The notes: generated from the letters alone by a model not told the origin. Shown: positions 48,640-63,200, numbered from the stretch's first letter. The stretch: 64,000 nt of DNA from Sipunculus nudus (GCA_026874595.1 CM049313.1:16987508-17051507); one strand, 5' to 3'. Numbers and translations are program-made.

Positions 48640-49363
48640 CACACCGTCCAGAGACATGACATGATCTTAGTTTTCTATCTTACATAGTCGATGTGATCTG
48701 CAACCAAAAGCAAATTCAGCAGAGAATTCCAAAATGAAGTACTAGGCTTGTAACCACTTGAATTCGTGGATTCACAATGGGCATTTTATACCTGAAAACA
48801 AAAAATAGAACAAATGAAATTTTGTTTATTAACTTGTCCATTATATGATGACAAAAATACTTTAAAAAAAAATAAAATATTTGTGGCAACATTAAAAAAA
48901 AGTAAATTTAACATTCGTCGGATATGCAAATATATAATAAATTGTTGTAGAAAATTGTCCAAACTGTACGTATCACTATTTTAGGCACATAAACTATCTT
49001 CATACTTTAGTGAAACATATGAAAAGAGAACAAAGAACCACGTTTCGAGTACATTATAAGCTGTCATGTGATGATACACATGTTCTGTCAGGATATTGTT
49101 CACTAGACGATGCCCCAAAGGAAGCGATGCAGTGATTTGCTTTTTGATCTCTTCAAACGGAATCCCAGGGGAAATAGCACTAACACAGTTAGGGAATCCG
49201 AGCTCGAAAAATAGACGAACACGGGCCACCAAGGTCACCTTGTGTTTCGCAGATATTGTGCACCAGAATAGCAAAGTGTTACCGAACAAACCATCGTATA
49301 AAAAAAATTTCCATGATTGTCCATAATTATACGTCGCAAGCCGCCCTGAGAGGGTTATAGTGA
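48640..49363. other. Unassigned sequence
   Basis: No exon or element recognised. Overlapping ORFs on both strands (48981-49289 and 49096-49326) lack known domains or splice logic. Confidence 0.4.
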
Positions 49364-49371
49364 ATACCTAA

Positions 49372-50399
49372 TAGGGCCCTGGCGGAGCGGGTTTTGACGC
49401 TTGCCCCCGCGGGCCCCCGCATTGAATTTTGTGTGGGGCGGGTTCTGAGAATATGCGGGGCGGGCCGAAATAAAGTATTTGCGGGGCGGTGCGGGCTGCG
49501 GGTTAATGATCTAACAGTTATAAACATGAAAATAAAATTTTAAGGATGATTTAAAAGCACTGATATTTTGGTATAAAATGATTTCAGGTAGTGTAAAAAA
49601 TAGTCACATGAAAAGATAAATATGAACTTATTTCTATTTATTCTTGTTAACTTTTTACACTGACTAACAGTTGTAACAACACTATGCAAATGTTTCTTTT
49701 CTTGGTATACAGTCATTTAGTTATACAAAATAGATGATGCATCAATAATTTGAAATCTAGATTTTAGACAATGGCCCTTGCAGTGGAAGCTGGTCATAAC
49801 TTCGCACAAGGTTACCTGGCCTGATGTTGTATATGGACTATAACCCTGCACTTGGGTCTAGTCAAACATATAAAATAATATGAAGGATATAAGGGGATGA
49901 AACCTTTGTTCTCGTAATAGACACTGTGAGGCTACAGCTGACTCTTTAGGGGACTCAAATCTGCACATAGCCTAAGGTGGACACGTTATCTATTTGAAAC
50001 TCTGTGTTGCCTTAGTGTAACGACATTGGCCACTGGCTGGTCTAATGCCTGTTTGGGCACAACGTAATGTGGTGCTATAAGAACCACTGTTCTGGTCATG
50101 CTTTTCTCCATGTACGTGATGAACCTTAAGCCATATCAGTCAGGTTTCCTCTTTACTACCTTGACCGTATCATTAGTCTCCGTTTCAGCTAATAACAGAT
50201 TATGACTGAAAAAAAATTTAACCAACAAACACATCTCAGTAGTATAATGACTTGTGGTTTGCCAATACTATTCCCAAGGGTCACTTTTTGTTCACAAGGT
50301 TGAAGGAATATACCTTTTTACTATTTTATATATGTTTAAATAGAAACAAACACAAGAAAATAAAAGGGATGTAAAGTATGAAAGGTCGAAGGTAGGGCA

Positions 50400-50457
<58 letters not shown>

Positions 50458-50916
50458 TTTTATATGTATATATACAATCCATTTACAGGCAATCAAACAT
50501 GTTTTTTTTTATAATATTTGATGAATTTGGCTTAAATCATTGCTAAAAGGTAATGAAATAAATTGTTCATTTAAATCATCAAGCAATTCATATTTATTTA
50601 TTAATTATAAGCATGGCTGATATTTGTGCTGTAAAAATATTCTTGATATGTTAGCCATTTGACCATAAAACTTTGTTTATTATTGTGTGGGCTGGTCTAC
50701 GGGCTGGAAACTCGAAAAATGCGGGGCAGGGCGGGTGCAGGCCAAAAGTAAATTTTGCGGGGCGGGTGCAGGCCGAAAGAATTATAGTTACTGCGGGGCG
50801 GGGAGGGCTGATTTTTTTTGTTGGGGGGGGGGGGGGGAGTGGGGCGGGGCTGCGAGCTGACAGGGCCTGATACGGGGCGGGTGCGGGTTCAATTTTTTGG
50901 CCCGTGCAGGGCCCTT
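49372..50916. mobile_element. hAT-like non-autonomous element with G+C-rich subterminal repeats
   Basis: Left end TAGGGCCCTG (49372-49381) and right end CAGGGCCCTT (50907-50916) are inverted. Flanking ATACCTAA (49364-49371) and ATGCCTAC (50917-50924) agree at 6 of 8 bases, as expected of an aged 8-bp hAT target-site duplication. Both ends carry GCGGGGCGGG-type repeats (49380-49505 and 50690-50890), including a G15 run. The interior is A+T-rich with a long TA repeat and no transposase. Confidence 0.65.
50404..50457. repeat. (TA)n microsatellite
   Basis: More than 50 bases of alternating TA with one C interruption, inside the hAT-like element. Confidence 0.95.
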
Positions 50917-50924
50917 ATGCCTAC

Positions 50925-53825
50925 ATAATAGTCATTATTCGTGCGGTCTGCATTATGAAAAAATAGGAGCCCTTAAACACTCGTCCACAGAGAAAAGCCA
51001 AAGAACGAACGACTTTATTTTGTAAATATATTATTTTTCAGCTTTAGAAAATGATTAATTTTTATTATATTCAAGTATTGAATTTGATCTTTAATGAAAC
51101 CTTGTCTGTTTGCTCTAAAGTCTAATGTGCTCTCTCCCTCTCTCTTGCTCTAATGCAGTCGATAACAACATGATAATGCAGTAAAGACCAATATAAAAGG
51201 TCTGTGCCTCTTTTACAGTCTTATAAAATCAATTTTATCTGAGTCAATTTGTTTCATGTCTAGAAATTTTTAACTAGACTCTGAAAACCTTTAATTTGTT
51301 TTAAGAAATTAAAGATTTAATGAAATTTCCCGTCTCATTGAGCATAAATAATAAGGTCTGAAAATCAAGTTGATTAAACGAGGAAACCTATAATGTTAAG
51401 ATAAGTTTAGAACATCAAAATACTCCATTTGCCGAAAACTTTTCAGTTGTTACTTTATAGCTGAAGTATGCCCTAGCTGTTTTCAAGTAGTTGTTTATGT
51501 AACTATTTGTGTAACTTTTTTTGTAGCTGCAATCAAATTTCATCTAAAAAATAATGTGCGGACAAACTTTGATAATAAACCTCTCTTTACGTATATTTAT
51601 AAGCTTTGATAATTATTTTCTTGTCCTAGAGTTAGGAGATGTAGACAGAATATGTTGCCAAGGTCGCTCAGTGGTGCAAAAGAAATGATGTAAAGTATTG
51701 TTAATTAATAACACACTTATATTTCGTTATATTTTGATTTATAGAGACAGCTGCCGGAAGGGACTGATTGAATATGTTTGATTATACCGGGTATCTATTT
51801 AAGCCATGCTATTTTTAGCCGCAGATCAGTCTCTCTTCTTCATTCTTACCAAAAGGTCAATGGCGAATTAAAAACTGAAGTTTATAACTTTTAGATTTCC
51901 TATTTAGTTCAATTTGTTATAAACTGCAGAATAATGTAAAGGGTATTAAGTACTGCATTCAATGAGCGTTTTATTATTTTATTCTAACATGTTCTAAATA
52001 CGGTGTCGAATTCTTTGTCTGTTTAAAGGTTAAGCACTTGAGCGTGAAACATCTTTCAACTGTGTGTGCACTACAGAATGGGTATTGTTGCGTTGTATGA
52101 GTTTGGAATATGTTCTGGAAGGTGGAATAAGGGCATATGTGTGTTGATGAAGTGCTTTTCGAGATAGCCAAGGTAAATTTAAACTCTTAGATTATAAAAA
52201 GTCAAGGAGAACTGCTCTTTATGACAAGACCTCTAGCGAATCTTAAATCATTGCAACGATGCTTATCAGATCTTAGATCAGCCCCTATTCTCTCTGCCCC
52301 CCCCCCTCTCTCTCCCTTTCTTCTGTTCCTGACCTGACCAAGTACAAACGAAAGACATCAAACACTTTCACAATATACATAATTCATTTGTGACAATTTG
52401 TCAAGCAATATATCTCTTTTTATTATTGATACACTTATGCTGCATTAAGAGGAACATCGAAAGTAAGGTAGAGACTCAGAGCCAAGTGTACATACCAATG
52501 TTAAAAGCTTTATCTGCGCCACGCGTAGGGCTCTTATTGACGTAGAATCGTGTACAGTTAGTGTCAGCCAATTACAAGGTTGCACTGGAACAAGTTACAG
52601 TGCAACCCCACAGTTTCAAGATTTACGTATTCAAGCGTAACCAACAAAATACCACCTCTTGATTTTAATGTAAATTATACATCATTAACGGAGCTTGCTT
52701 CCTACAACGAAAAGAAACTTGGTACCATTTATAAGCCAAAAAGCCTTATCCTCTCGGCCATGTAATAACATTTTGAGAGTAATCAAATGTTAATGACAAT
52801 TTGTCTTTGTAACAGGATATTAATATTCATTTCTAAATGTATAAAACCTTGGCGGAAATAGCAGCCTCTTCGTCAATCACTTTCATGCCCTTGTGAAAAA
52901 AGCCTCAGGACTTTATGTGACCATTCACAAATAGCTCTTTTTTAATATGCAGGAATACTGAGGCAGCAAAACAACAAATAGCAGATCCATTCGTTCCGAT
53001 TCACCGAGTGTGACCAGAGGCTTAATGTCGACCGTTACCTTTTTCTTGCATATATATACTTTGACCAAGAATTTAAACTAACTAGTTTAAATCTAATATA
53101 CTGAAATGTAGTCAAACGAAACAATAATTTCAACACAGTGAGCCGCAAACAAGTTCGATTTTAACAAATGTTGTATCACACTCATTTTAAACATTCATAA
53201 TTTCTGAATAATTAAGCAAAACAGTTGGTAGTAAATTAATTTCTGCAACTCAAGAAAGACACAATACTGCCCTAAATCGGAGTTCGATGCTTACTCTTAT
53301 TGAACAGTGATTTAATTATAAGTTTATATTATACCACGATAGAAGAATGTTATGTAAGCTTAGGCTTCCATGGATGATAATGAGAGAAACATCGCAGTAA
53401 CCGAGTCGTAGTGACCTAATACAGGTTTTCAAGATTTCATATTTATGTCCACATTGACTTAGCTAAAGCCCTTTCAACAGATTGATTGATGATGAGCATT
53501 TTTTGAAAGTCCTGCTTTGAGCACATGCCCTGTAATAAGACCTCATCCAGGCTTCATAGTATTAAGGTATTATAAATTTTTCTATCTAACAGGTTTGTTA
53601 ATTTGTTGGTCCGTTTGTGTTTAAGCAATATTAAGGGTATAAGCATTTTCATCAGAGAGTTATGCAAATAACTGTATGCGAACCGGCAAAAAAAAAAGGA
53701 TTTTGTACTCACTTATATTACAACAACGAGCACTTATCATCTCAAGTTAAAGGTGTAGGAAAAATAACCCCTTCATTCTAAAAACATTACAAATCCTACA
53801 CATTTTATTTAATCTGGTACCCCTG
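50925..53825. other. Spacer left of copy B, nothing recognised
   Basis: A+T-rich sequence with a short CT-rich tract around 52288-52320 (CCCCCCCCCTCTCTCTCTCC). No exon, RNA gene or transposon was recognised. Confidence 0.5.
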
Positions 53826-56443
53826 GTGGGTTGAAAGCTGCATTCATTGGAAAGGAAGTAGTCATTAACCGAGTGTCCAGGAAGCGATGACATGTTCATA
53901 TGGTATGAAGGTCGTCCATGTATTGACGACATGTGTTGAGCTGTCGTCCTTGTTGTTCAGATCCAGTGACAGCTCGGCTCATTGATCTGGCTTTAGATGT
54001 CACCAGTTATAACAAATGTATCATATAAAGGGTCTCCCGTGGAAACACACCGGGTATATAATATGGCGAGAACCATGACTTGACTAATCTATTTTGTCAA
54101 TTCTGGGAAAGAGAAGTTTTCAAGGGATGAAAGTTAAATCGTAAAACAAAACTTTCTGATATCAGTAACACATTCTAAGCATTGGCTTAGCAGGATAGCA
54201 GGCCACAGAAAAGATAGAAAGAAGGGAAATCTGGCTGATAACCAAGTTGTCAATGAACTCGCCCTTTATAGTCAGCTGAGTAAAAAGTAATGTTACATAA
54301 TTTACGGTGCTTCCGTTGGAATAAAATAAAGCATAATAAAGCAATTCAAGAAGATCATAAAAGGCATCCATTTTATAACGGATTATAAAGGGGGCATTAT
54401 TTCTTCGATCTATTCTATAAACACAATGACACGTATAAATACAAAAAGCTTAACGTATGTTATCTTTAATTAGCGGGGTGTTTGTAATAAAGTTTAAAGA
54501 TAAAAAAAATGATTCAGTATATATAAAATTTAAAAAAAATCATCGATGAATCTCTTGCCATTGTGTCGCAATAGATAAAGGATTACCTTATAATACAGTA
54601 ATGTTGTCCATAGAGGGCAGACAGTCTATGCTTCATACGTTTTGATAGCCTCCTGCCCGGTATACGGAGGATGATAATATATTTACGATTCTTGATAAAC
54701 CTCTACCGAAAGACTGCCGACCCCATATGGTCATTCAATATAAACATTTATTTTCTGATTCATATGTATTTTTTCTGTGATGTATTATACATCCTTCTAT
54801 GAGTTATTGCTTTTGTGAGAGTAAATAATACGAAAAATCTTTACTGATTATTTTAGCATTCACTATTTAGTTGGGAATTATAGTGGGTTAGATAAAAGCA
54901 AAACAACCCCGAGGATGCCTGTGCCCTGCATTGAGAAACAAATCTCATAAATGGAAAGTCAGTAATGCTAGGCTTGTCACAACGAAACTGCATGTACGTC
55001 TATCAGTAAGATTATCCTTTTATAATTTAATGAAAATATATTGTTATTGCGGCTTCGGCCTTAACTTTCATTTAAGTATGATGAGGGATATGCACATTCT
55101 GTTCGGTGGCTTCGTCAATGAGGGTATGTCTTCATCTGTGTCCGTTAGTTGCTGGTATGGGATGTATAACGTTTAATATTAGTAAAGAAAACGTATTTAT
55201 GAGTTCTTTTTGGGACAGTAGAATATTGGCAAACGTAAACATAGTGCGCGGAACCGGAAGCAGTAGAATTGTTTATTGAGGCCTGCTTCTGCGGGTGACA
55301 TATGTTACTGAATGACATAATACTTTCCTGTCAGGTGCTTTCGCATTTAGTTATCTTTCAACATAATCATGAAAAAACGTATACTGTTTTTGGTACTGTT
55401 TCTTAACTCAAACCTTAAAATCTAACACTTGAGTTCTATAATAGATGATATATGGCCAGCCCATAACAAGAAAACATCTCTCTCTAGTATATATACAATC
55501 ATTTCAATGCGGTAGTTGAAAACACGGTATGGCTCAGAAGCCTGCCGCTGTCAGACTTGAACTTAGACTTTTAGACCAAACTAACATTCCCATTCGCCCA
55601 ACAGAACTGATTTCATAAAGCTGGAACCAGCTTCATTTAAAACATATGAAAAATGCCGATTCTCCTCCCTCAGTGTTTATTTGTATCAGTCTAAAAAAAA
55701 TTAAATTGCACCAAGTATTATATCAATTCCAAATACTCAATAAAACTTTGATTCCTCAGTCAAAATTAAGCTACATTAAATTGGTTCACTAAACTGAATG
55801 AAATCAAAGCGTTGTATGCGTGACCATCAAAAGCATTGGGGCAAGGATGTCAAGATTATGCATGAAGGCTTTCAGTATTGGACTTTGCTTGATCCGCAGA
55901 AAAGCTCAGAATATCCGATTCTCGGGAGAGGTCATTTATATCCCCAGCTCTTTCTCCTTTTCCTATACAGATACATGAGGGATGCATTAAGGAAACCTTG
56001 TCTCATACCTTTTTTGTTTTTAAAAGAAGTATATACTTGTAAAAACACTTCACGGTATTTACATATCTGAAAAACTTTGAAAACAAAAATATTATCTTGC
56101 GCTTGCATACTGTATTTCTCTCCATAAATATTTATCACTTTGAACACCATTCCGGGTTCATGATCTGAATCGATATTTAACAAGATTCATCGAGGCACGT
56201 AGTCCACGACTGGATATATACCCATCCCAGGCGTTTGTTAATCCCACAATATAGTTGTATCAAAGGTCCAGACAGTGTGTGTAGGGACAGAGGCAGCCCT
56301 GAATACCAGTTACTGAATAGCTCTCGGACGGATAACTAATAAAATAAAAAAAAATAATAAAAAAAAACGACTTAAGTTCGTGTTCGGGCTCCAGACCAAT
56401 GCCTGTCATTCCTGCATTGTTTTGAGACGTATTGATTGGAGCA

Positions 56444-56474
56444 TTTTTTTTTTTTTTGGAGGGGGGGGGGGGGG
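56444..56474. repeat. Homopolymers T14 and G14
   Basis: Fourteen T followed by GGA and fourteen G. ORFs on either strand here (56260-56673) are by-products of the runs. Confidence 0.9.
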
Positions 56475-59074
56475 CAGCAAACCTATCGGTATATATGATG
56501 ATAGGGAGATGAATGCCCGTCTCTGGTTTCCCAGAGCGATCACTTTGAAACTCAGTGTATACTGTTCTAGCCCTGATACACACCTGATACTGTTTTTGTT
56601 TCTTTTTTTTGTCTGAGCTGTCATTTCTATTGGTATTGATCGATATATTACTGACAAAGAAATTAATTATCAAAAATATTTTACCTTTTTAATCTTGATA
56701 CATTATATAAAATATAACAAGAAGGTAAAATTAATTAAGCTTCTAACACGTGGAGAATAACACGTTTGTGATTTTTGTTAACTGCATGGTGTATATCACT
56801 CATTATTATAAGATAAAAGCGTTCACTTAATTGAATGGCTGAAATTTTAGACTTAAGATACAGGTACATACGTTTGCTTCATACAAAGGACATAAAACTA
56901 AAAGGAATTATAAGAGCTGTTGAAGTTTCCATGACATGTCACTTGAAACATTTAGTCAGCCTATAAAACTAAGCCTTATTTCCTAATTCAGAACCACTGC
57001 GGTTAAAATCCCCCATCCCCATATCAGTAATCACACTATTTGCTAATTTTCTTCCGTTTCGTAAATTTCCCCACTGTTCTTAGTTCTGCCGGCGCTCATA
57101 AAGGGCTTAAGTCGGCTTTTTGAAAACTAGCGTCTTTGAAACAGACCAGCACAGACATGGTGGCCATACCTTCAGAGTGATTGGTTCCTTAAGAACATAA
57201 TTATTATAAACAGGGTATATTGGCATGGGTGTCATCAGGAATACTGTGCTTTTATTTAAATCTTAATATTAAAGTTATCTTATAATACTGTCAATACCCC
57301 TGAGTGCAGTGCGATTTAACAGGAGCCATATGGCCTATGTGTTAAGTATAGTTGGGCCACACAGTGGAAATAAAACAGACCGACTTCCGACAAGATTCAG
57401 CCCGACGAACAGAAACATATAGAGGACTTTGTTCTTCCAACCCGGCTGGGATTACACGTCTGTATCAGTATTCCACCAGGACATCTACTATTCCCGGTGA
57501 AACTAGAGTCTTACGGAAACGCAGGCATTATTATAAAACAAATCGACATTGTAAGAAAAAGCACATGTGCCCAATACATACCAAACGCAGCTGTTATTTT
57601 CGTAATGCTTTAAATTTACATTTTAATATTTCATCCAATCAGAAGTGTTCACTTTATATCCTTGAGACAGGTCACGGCCTAGGAGATCACGAACGTAGTT
57701 TTCCACCAATTTTTACGTGACTAATAGGGCCTACTTGAGTTAAGACGCAGTCACAAAGAAAAACTATACTATAATAGCCACCCATACCATCAAAATGCTT
57801 CAAAACAACAGGAAGATGTACTTATATGCGGGATGAGAACACTTGTTGTTGTTCTTGTATAATGTATGACAAGAATCGTCAAATTCTGTTAGGTTCATCT
57901 TGGGGCATCTTCCGATTAAAAGGCTACACAACGTAGATACAAACATGTTTAATACCTCGCATAACAAAACCAGGGAACTCTCAGTCTGGATATTTATCAG
58001 GTCGGATTTATATTTCCGGCTAACCCACATTTATTCTGCCTTTCCTACCAAAAGATTGACAATTTTAAGACTGAAAATTAATACAAATTCCTCATATTTA
58101 GCACGAGTATGATACTTTACGTGAAATAGAATGTACACGAGAAACATGTGATCATTGAATCAGGTATAGATCCATTTAAATGACTAACTTTATATTTTCT
58201 AAATTTACATCAATTCATCCACAATTTATTTTACCTTTCAATAGCTGAATTATTTATACAACAATACAAGAAATGTACACCAGTCCTAATTAAACTTTCC
58301 TCTATTCAATACAGAAAATGTGTGTCATATTTTACAGCTGGATCAGAGTTAAGTCATCTTTAGAACAAAGCCGGCCGCCAATCCCAAAGAGTTGCACTGG
58401 ACCTCGGAGGGGATAAATAAATCTCATAATGAAAAATAATCTTTTATTTAAAAAGAACTTATCAGAGTGATCAAAATTTTGAAATTATATAGGTTTAACT
58501 TTAACTTTGCACATATTTATTTCAACAAAATCTTTCATAACCTTTTGAGTAAAGTTGTGTTAAGTAAAACTTATAAACCAAAGGTCAAACATAATATTTC
58601 GTCGACGACGTAATACTGGCGCAGGTATAATGAAATCGTTCAATGTATTTACTAGAAAGGAATGATTTTTCCAAGATTCACTAGAGAAGTATATCACCAT
58701 AAAAACAATCGCCAAGCCACGGTTGGCTTTTACTTTGTGACTTCAGAAACGATCTATGTACGGCCCTTTTGCTATCAGGTTGTCAGCGCAATGCACAAGA
58801 GAAAAGACACTCGGTGTGCCTTTCACTTTAAGCGCCCTTCACTCAGCGATACCTCTTGATACTTCTCCAACAAGGTATATATACAAAATATATACAAAAA
58901 TAGTCGTGTAGTATAATGAGATCACAACTCCTTTTGGAAAATAGTATTTAGAGTTATATTATAGAATCGCATTATCAGTATCACAGAGCATCCGATTGAA
59001 GTGATGTAAAATGATTGAAAGCAAGAAAGCCATGCAATTTAAGTTAAATATTTATATATATGAAAATGTTATAT

Positions 59075-59078
<4 letters not shown>

Positions 59079-59134
<56 letters not shown>
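59079..59134. repeat. (TA)n microsatellite
   Basis: An uninterrupted TA run of more than 50 bases; the tyrosine-isoleucine ORF over it is not a gene. Confidence 0.95.
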
Positions 59135-59136
<2 letters not shown>

Positions 59137-59721
59137 AAACGTTCGGGTCACACTTTGAGTGTTTTAAATTTTTTTAAAAATTTGATACTCCTGGGCCGAT
59201 TTCTAATATATGTCCCTACATAACGGGATACATTTGAAAAAATGTAGCTCTACAATTCTTTTGTTTATTTAGTAAAATATGAACATGCTAAAGGATGTCA
59301 TATCTTAAGACATATGGATAAATCGAATAACTACCTGTATATATATGTTTATATGATAAGTTCAGCATGAATAGAATTACAAACGGATATCATAAGCGAA
59401 GTTTAAATTTATTATAAATACAAATTATACTTAAAATATTTATATAAAAAGTACTGTTCTTTATAATTTATCATAACACTATTATAATATTAAACAAAAA
59501 AAAAAACAACCTTATGTTTCCAGGGACACATTTAAACAAATTCATATTGTAAAATATAGGTAACTTTAAAAAAAATAAATTGAATTGAAAATACATCTTT
59601 TTAGCAGATTCATATATTTTACCGCAACCTAGTCAATATTTTGCATTTGAATGCCATCGAAAACCATCTCAGTTCTGTGAGGGGGCTCACACTTTCAAGT
59701 AAACCCAGAAATACAATTTAC

Positions 59722-59786
59722 CTTGTACTCCATCAATCAGCAGTTCCTTGATTTGTGTATCGGTGATTCTTTTCCAGACACGATGT
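59722..59786 (-). pseudogene. Degraded duplicate of nAChR exon 1
   Basis: On the minus strand 65 bases align without gaps to 37417-37481 of exon 1 (11 or so differences) and end in the same CAAG|GTAAA donor. In the exon 1 frame it reads TSCLEKNHRYTNQGTAD, then a TGA stop (59733-59735). A second in-frame TGA lies just upstream, after ATGGCCTCTCG. The start codon and leader are gone: the sequence jumps from the equivalent of 37481 to about 37653, a loss of about 170 bp. Inference: a non-functional duplicate first exon, or at most a non-coding alternative 5' exon. No duplicate of exon 2 or 3 is visible. Confidence 0.7.
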
Positions 59787-59959
59787 TAATCACCTCAGAA
59801 GGTAGATTTGAATACAACGAGAGGCCATGTGGATACATCATACGGATTTGTTCCGAGCATGCAGGGAAACTTATATGACTCAAGAGGTCCAGCAAATCCC
59901 TGTATATATTATAAAGATTAACATATAAAAATGGGCTTGATCAGGGGACCACTATATAC

Positions 59960-60290
59960 TTTGAAACAGTATTGTAAAACACATTTTATACCTATTTGTA
60001 CTTTTCATTATTTTTAACTGATTTTTCCATTACATTTTACGGTTCCCCTATACAGATATTTCAGTAAATTATTTATAAATCTTAAAAAGAAAAGAGTAGG
60101 GCATTATTCATGCAGCTTTCCTTAGTTAATTTACCCGTTATGTTGGACGATGCTTATAAATGAAAGTACCGTATTCTATCAGTTTTCACTCATATGTACA
60201 TACTCATGTCTGCGATTTATTCATTGCAAGCCCATTCATTCAGTCCAGTAGACGTTTAGTATACGTTCTTGTCCTGAAATCTTCTGGATT
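59960..60290. repeat. Copy B equivalent of the 38.9-42.3 kb local triplication
   Basis: Shares TATGTTGGACGATGCTTATA, AATGAAAGTACC, CATATGTACA and CATTGCAAGCCCATTCATTC with 42180-42275 and 41050-41160. Only one unit is present here, so the extra units arose in copy A. Confidence 0.65.
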
Positions 60291-63200
60291 TCTTAAATTG
60301 AACCATATTTTGTAACCATTAAATGACTTTTGTAACCATTAAATAACTAAGATAAATATACAATGTTTGTAAATATTCCCAACAGTACCGAATGCTTGCA
60401 GTAGATCTCCTTGTTTCCATGGTCTCGATTCCTGCAAGATGCAGTGTTTCATTAACACAGAAAATGGGAATAATACGTCCATAAAACGTGATTATTGTGC
60501 CTTTTTTAATCATATGGTGCTCATGAGTGATTATTACTAAACACGCATCATGACGATGTCACTCTTATCACGTCATTACCACAATCACAGACGTTAAGGG
60601 GATATACTATACCATAGTATCGACCATCAATCGATTGTTTTGATAAATCTTTTTTTTTTTTTTTACATTTTTAATTCATATTGATTGGTTGATATATATT
60701 TGTATGCAGAGGAATATAGCAAAAAAAAAAATAAAATATTACGCGAGCCGTACTTGAATTACATATGAATGTGAAAACTCTTATGAAAAAAACAACACTA
60801 AATAAAAGAGCAACCAGTTTCTTTCATTTTCCTTGGATGTTGTATATCGAATCTAAATAATATTATTTAACGTATTCCTTAATTATCATTTTTACTCCAA
60901 ATTTCATTAGATGTTTGTCTATCCAGGACACAAGACATAGAAAACAATTTAGTAATGAAACCATTTGTCATTTATTGAGCGGCCTTGAGCAATTAACCAA
61001 TTGAGACTGTCTTCACGAACCAACAAAAATCTGTCGACTGTTTATGTTCAGCGAAGTCTAAAAGACCTTGGAACTATCAATACCTAGTCATACTGAATTC
61101 GCTTAAAAGCTCTCTTCTAAACATGAAGGCGGCTAGCGCATCATTTGGTGATCATTTAATTAACGTATTCTTACTTTCAGTAAAATTGAAAATATGCATT
61201 TTATGGGCCTTTGATTAAAAAAATAATAATAATGAAAATTCCTTGCTTAGCCTGGTCTCCCTCACCGTCTATACATTTCTTAATGGACAGAAATATCAGT
61301 TGCAGTATAAAAATGGGATTTAGATTAATTTGTTGAAGGAAAGTTTTATATGGTGATATAAACCCAATGTTTAAACCGATGGATTACAACACATAGGGCA
61401 GAACTACATTATTACTTATGGCCCGTCAGCAATCCGACGTCATGCCTCTATTCTTTATACATTTATTTCAGGCGAAATTCCTGATATTCACACTGTTAGA
61501 GGACTTGTCTGAGAAACCAACGTTATGGTTGTTTTATGTCATATATATTGATTTTTTTTAAGATCGTGTTTAAGTGATGAAGCCCGATGTATTTAAAGAG
61601 TTTAATTTCGAGCCCATGGTCGTGTTTACCATGGTTATATGATGATTTAGTCCGGAAAGAAAACTGTTTTAGTGTAGGATTTACATGCCAATATGTGTCT
61701 CAATAAATCAAAACCAGAGTAACATCTTATATTTTTAACACTTTCAAAAGAAAGGTGAATTTGGCAGTGATTTTAATGAGGTGATTTTAATGGCTAGGTC
61801 CGATAATATTTTACCTTCCCATGGAAGTCTTTCTTTTGAATATGCCAAAATTAGCAACCTTCAGAATGTGATCCCCTATACTTGCTAATTCAAATTTGTT
61901 AGTTTGATTAATTGGTTTGGATGACATATGAGATTGACTTCTATGACTGTGATACATCTGGTCTATTGTCTACCAGCCTTGGCCGGACCGCGATGCAAAT
62001 TCCTATAAACCGAAACATTCTCGTCATAACCGTTTTTGAATTAATATCGAAGAATAGAAAGATACGTCTTCTACGTAGACACACTACCACTTGTCAGGTT
62101 CCCTTTCCTAAATGAAACACGTTATCAAATTGTATAATACGTTCGCGGATGAAACCTATTTAATTTTGAAAACTACACTAATACCATATCTGTAATATAT
62201 TACTTGGTTTATGTGTATCATTTCAATTGATGGCCTGTCATTCGAGATTATGCTTCTCTTACTTAAGACCACTTATTTATTAAAACTGACAAAAAACCGT
62301 TTTAAGCCTGACTACATAAAATGTGAACTTAGCTTAGCTTTAATATTTTATCAACTTTCTCGGTGACGATATGGCTTGTCACCAGACGTGTCTGAATTTA
62401 AATAGTGCAAGACAGTTACTATAAAGATGTTGGTCAATCAGACTAATGGATTATGGCGGTGTTCAAAGAGCACGGTAGGAAAACCAGATGATTTATGTTA
62501 TAATCACTTGAATGTTAATGGGGCTTACATTCTCTAGAACGTTCTATCATGCATCTGCTGTAAATTGCCTGAAGCCCTGGTCAAATGTCATTTTACGTAA
62601 GCACGATGCCTTGTTTTCTTTTGCTCTCACACATCACACGAAAGAACACACGCATAGAACACATTTGCAAGAGAGTTCCAAAAATAAGCATGCATCAATA
62701 CGAGATGAATTTAATTCTGCCCTGAATACAGTTATTTCATATTATTTAAAATACTGCAAATATGAATATGAAATTTTATTTTAAAAAAATGAATGACACG
62801 ATACTAATTATCCAGTTGGGGAAATTAATATAATTGATAAGAGAGATTAATTTCCCAAAGTGGACAATTGATGTAAAATAATTGTGGCTGTATTATATGG
62901 ACGCTTGCATGTTGGAACATTTCTTTGTGAAATCAATACGTTCTCTTATGTTATCTAGGCAAATAAATGAAAAAACTATCACATTTCCATTTATACGATA
63001 TTTGAAGTCACATTCTAAGATACGTCAAAGCAGAAATGTAACGTAGGCCAAAGAACCTGCTTAGTCGTACAGGCCTCCTCGCTTTAGATCCTGTAACGCA
63101 AACCAAAAATAATTGTGCAAAGGGAAGGCATAAAAAGGTCAGCGGCATCATGCATCGGGTTCATTCATTTGATCACAACTAACCTTGCTGACACCTTATG

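Noticed and set aside
57352-57720. 122-codon plus ORF in copy B
   Set aside because: The copy A counterpart (33930-34260) has frame-breaking indels, so the shared sequence reflects duplication and not coding constraint.
59011-59223. Plus ORF with tyrosine-isoleucine repeats
   Set aside because: A translation of the TA microsatellite.
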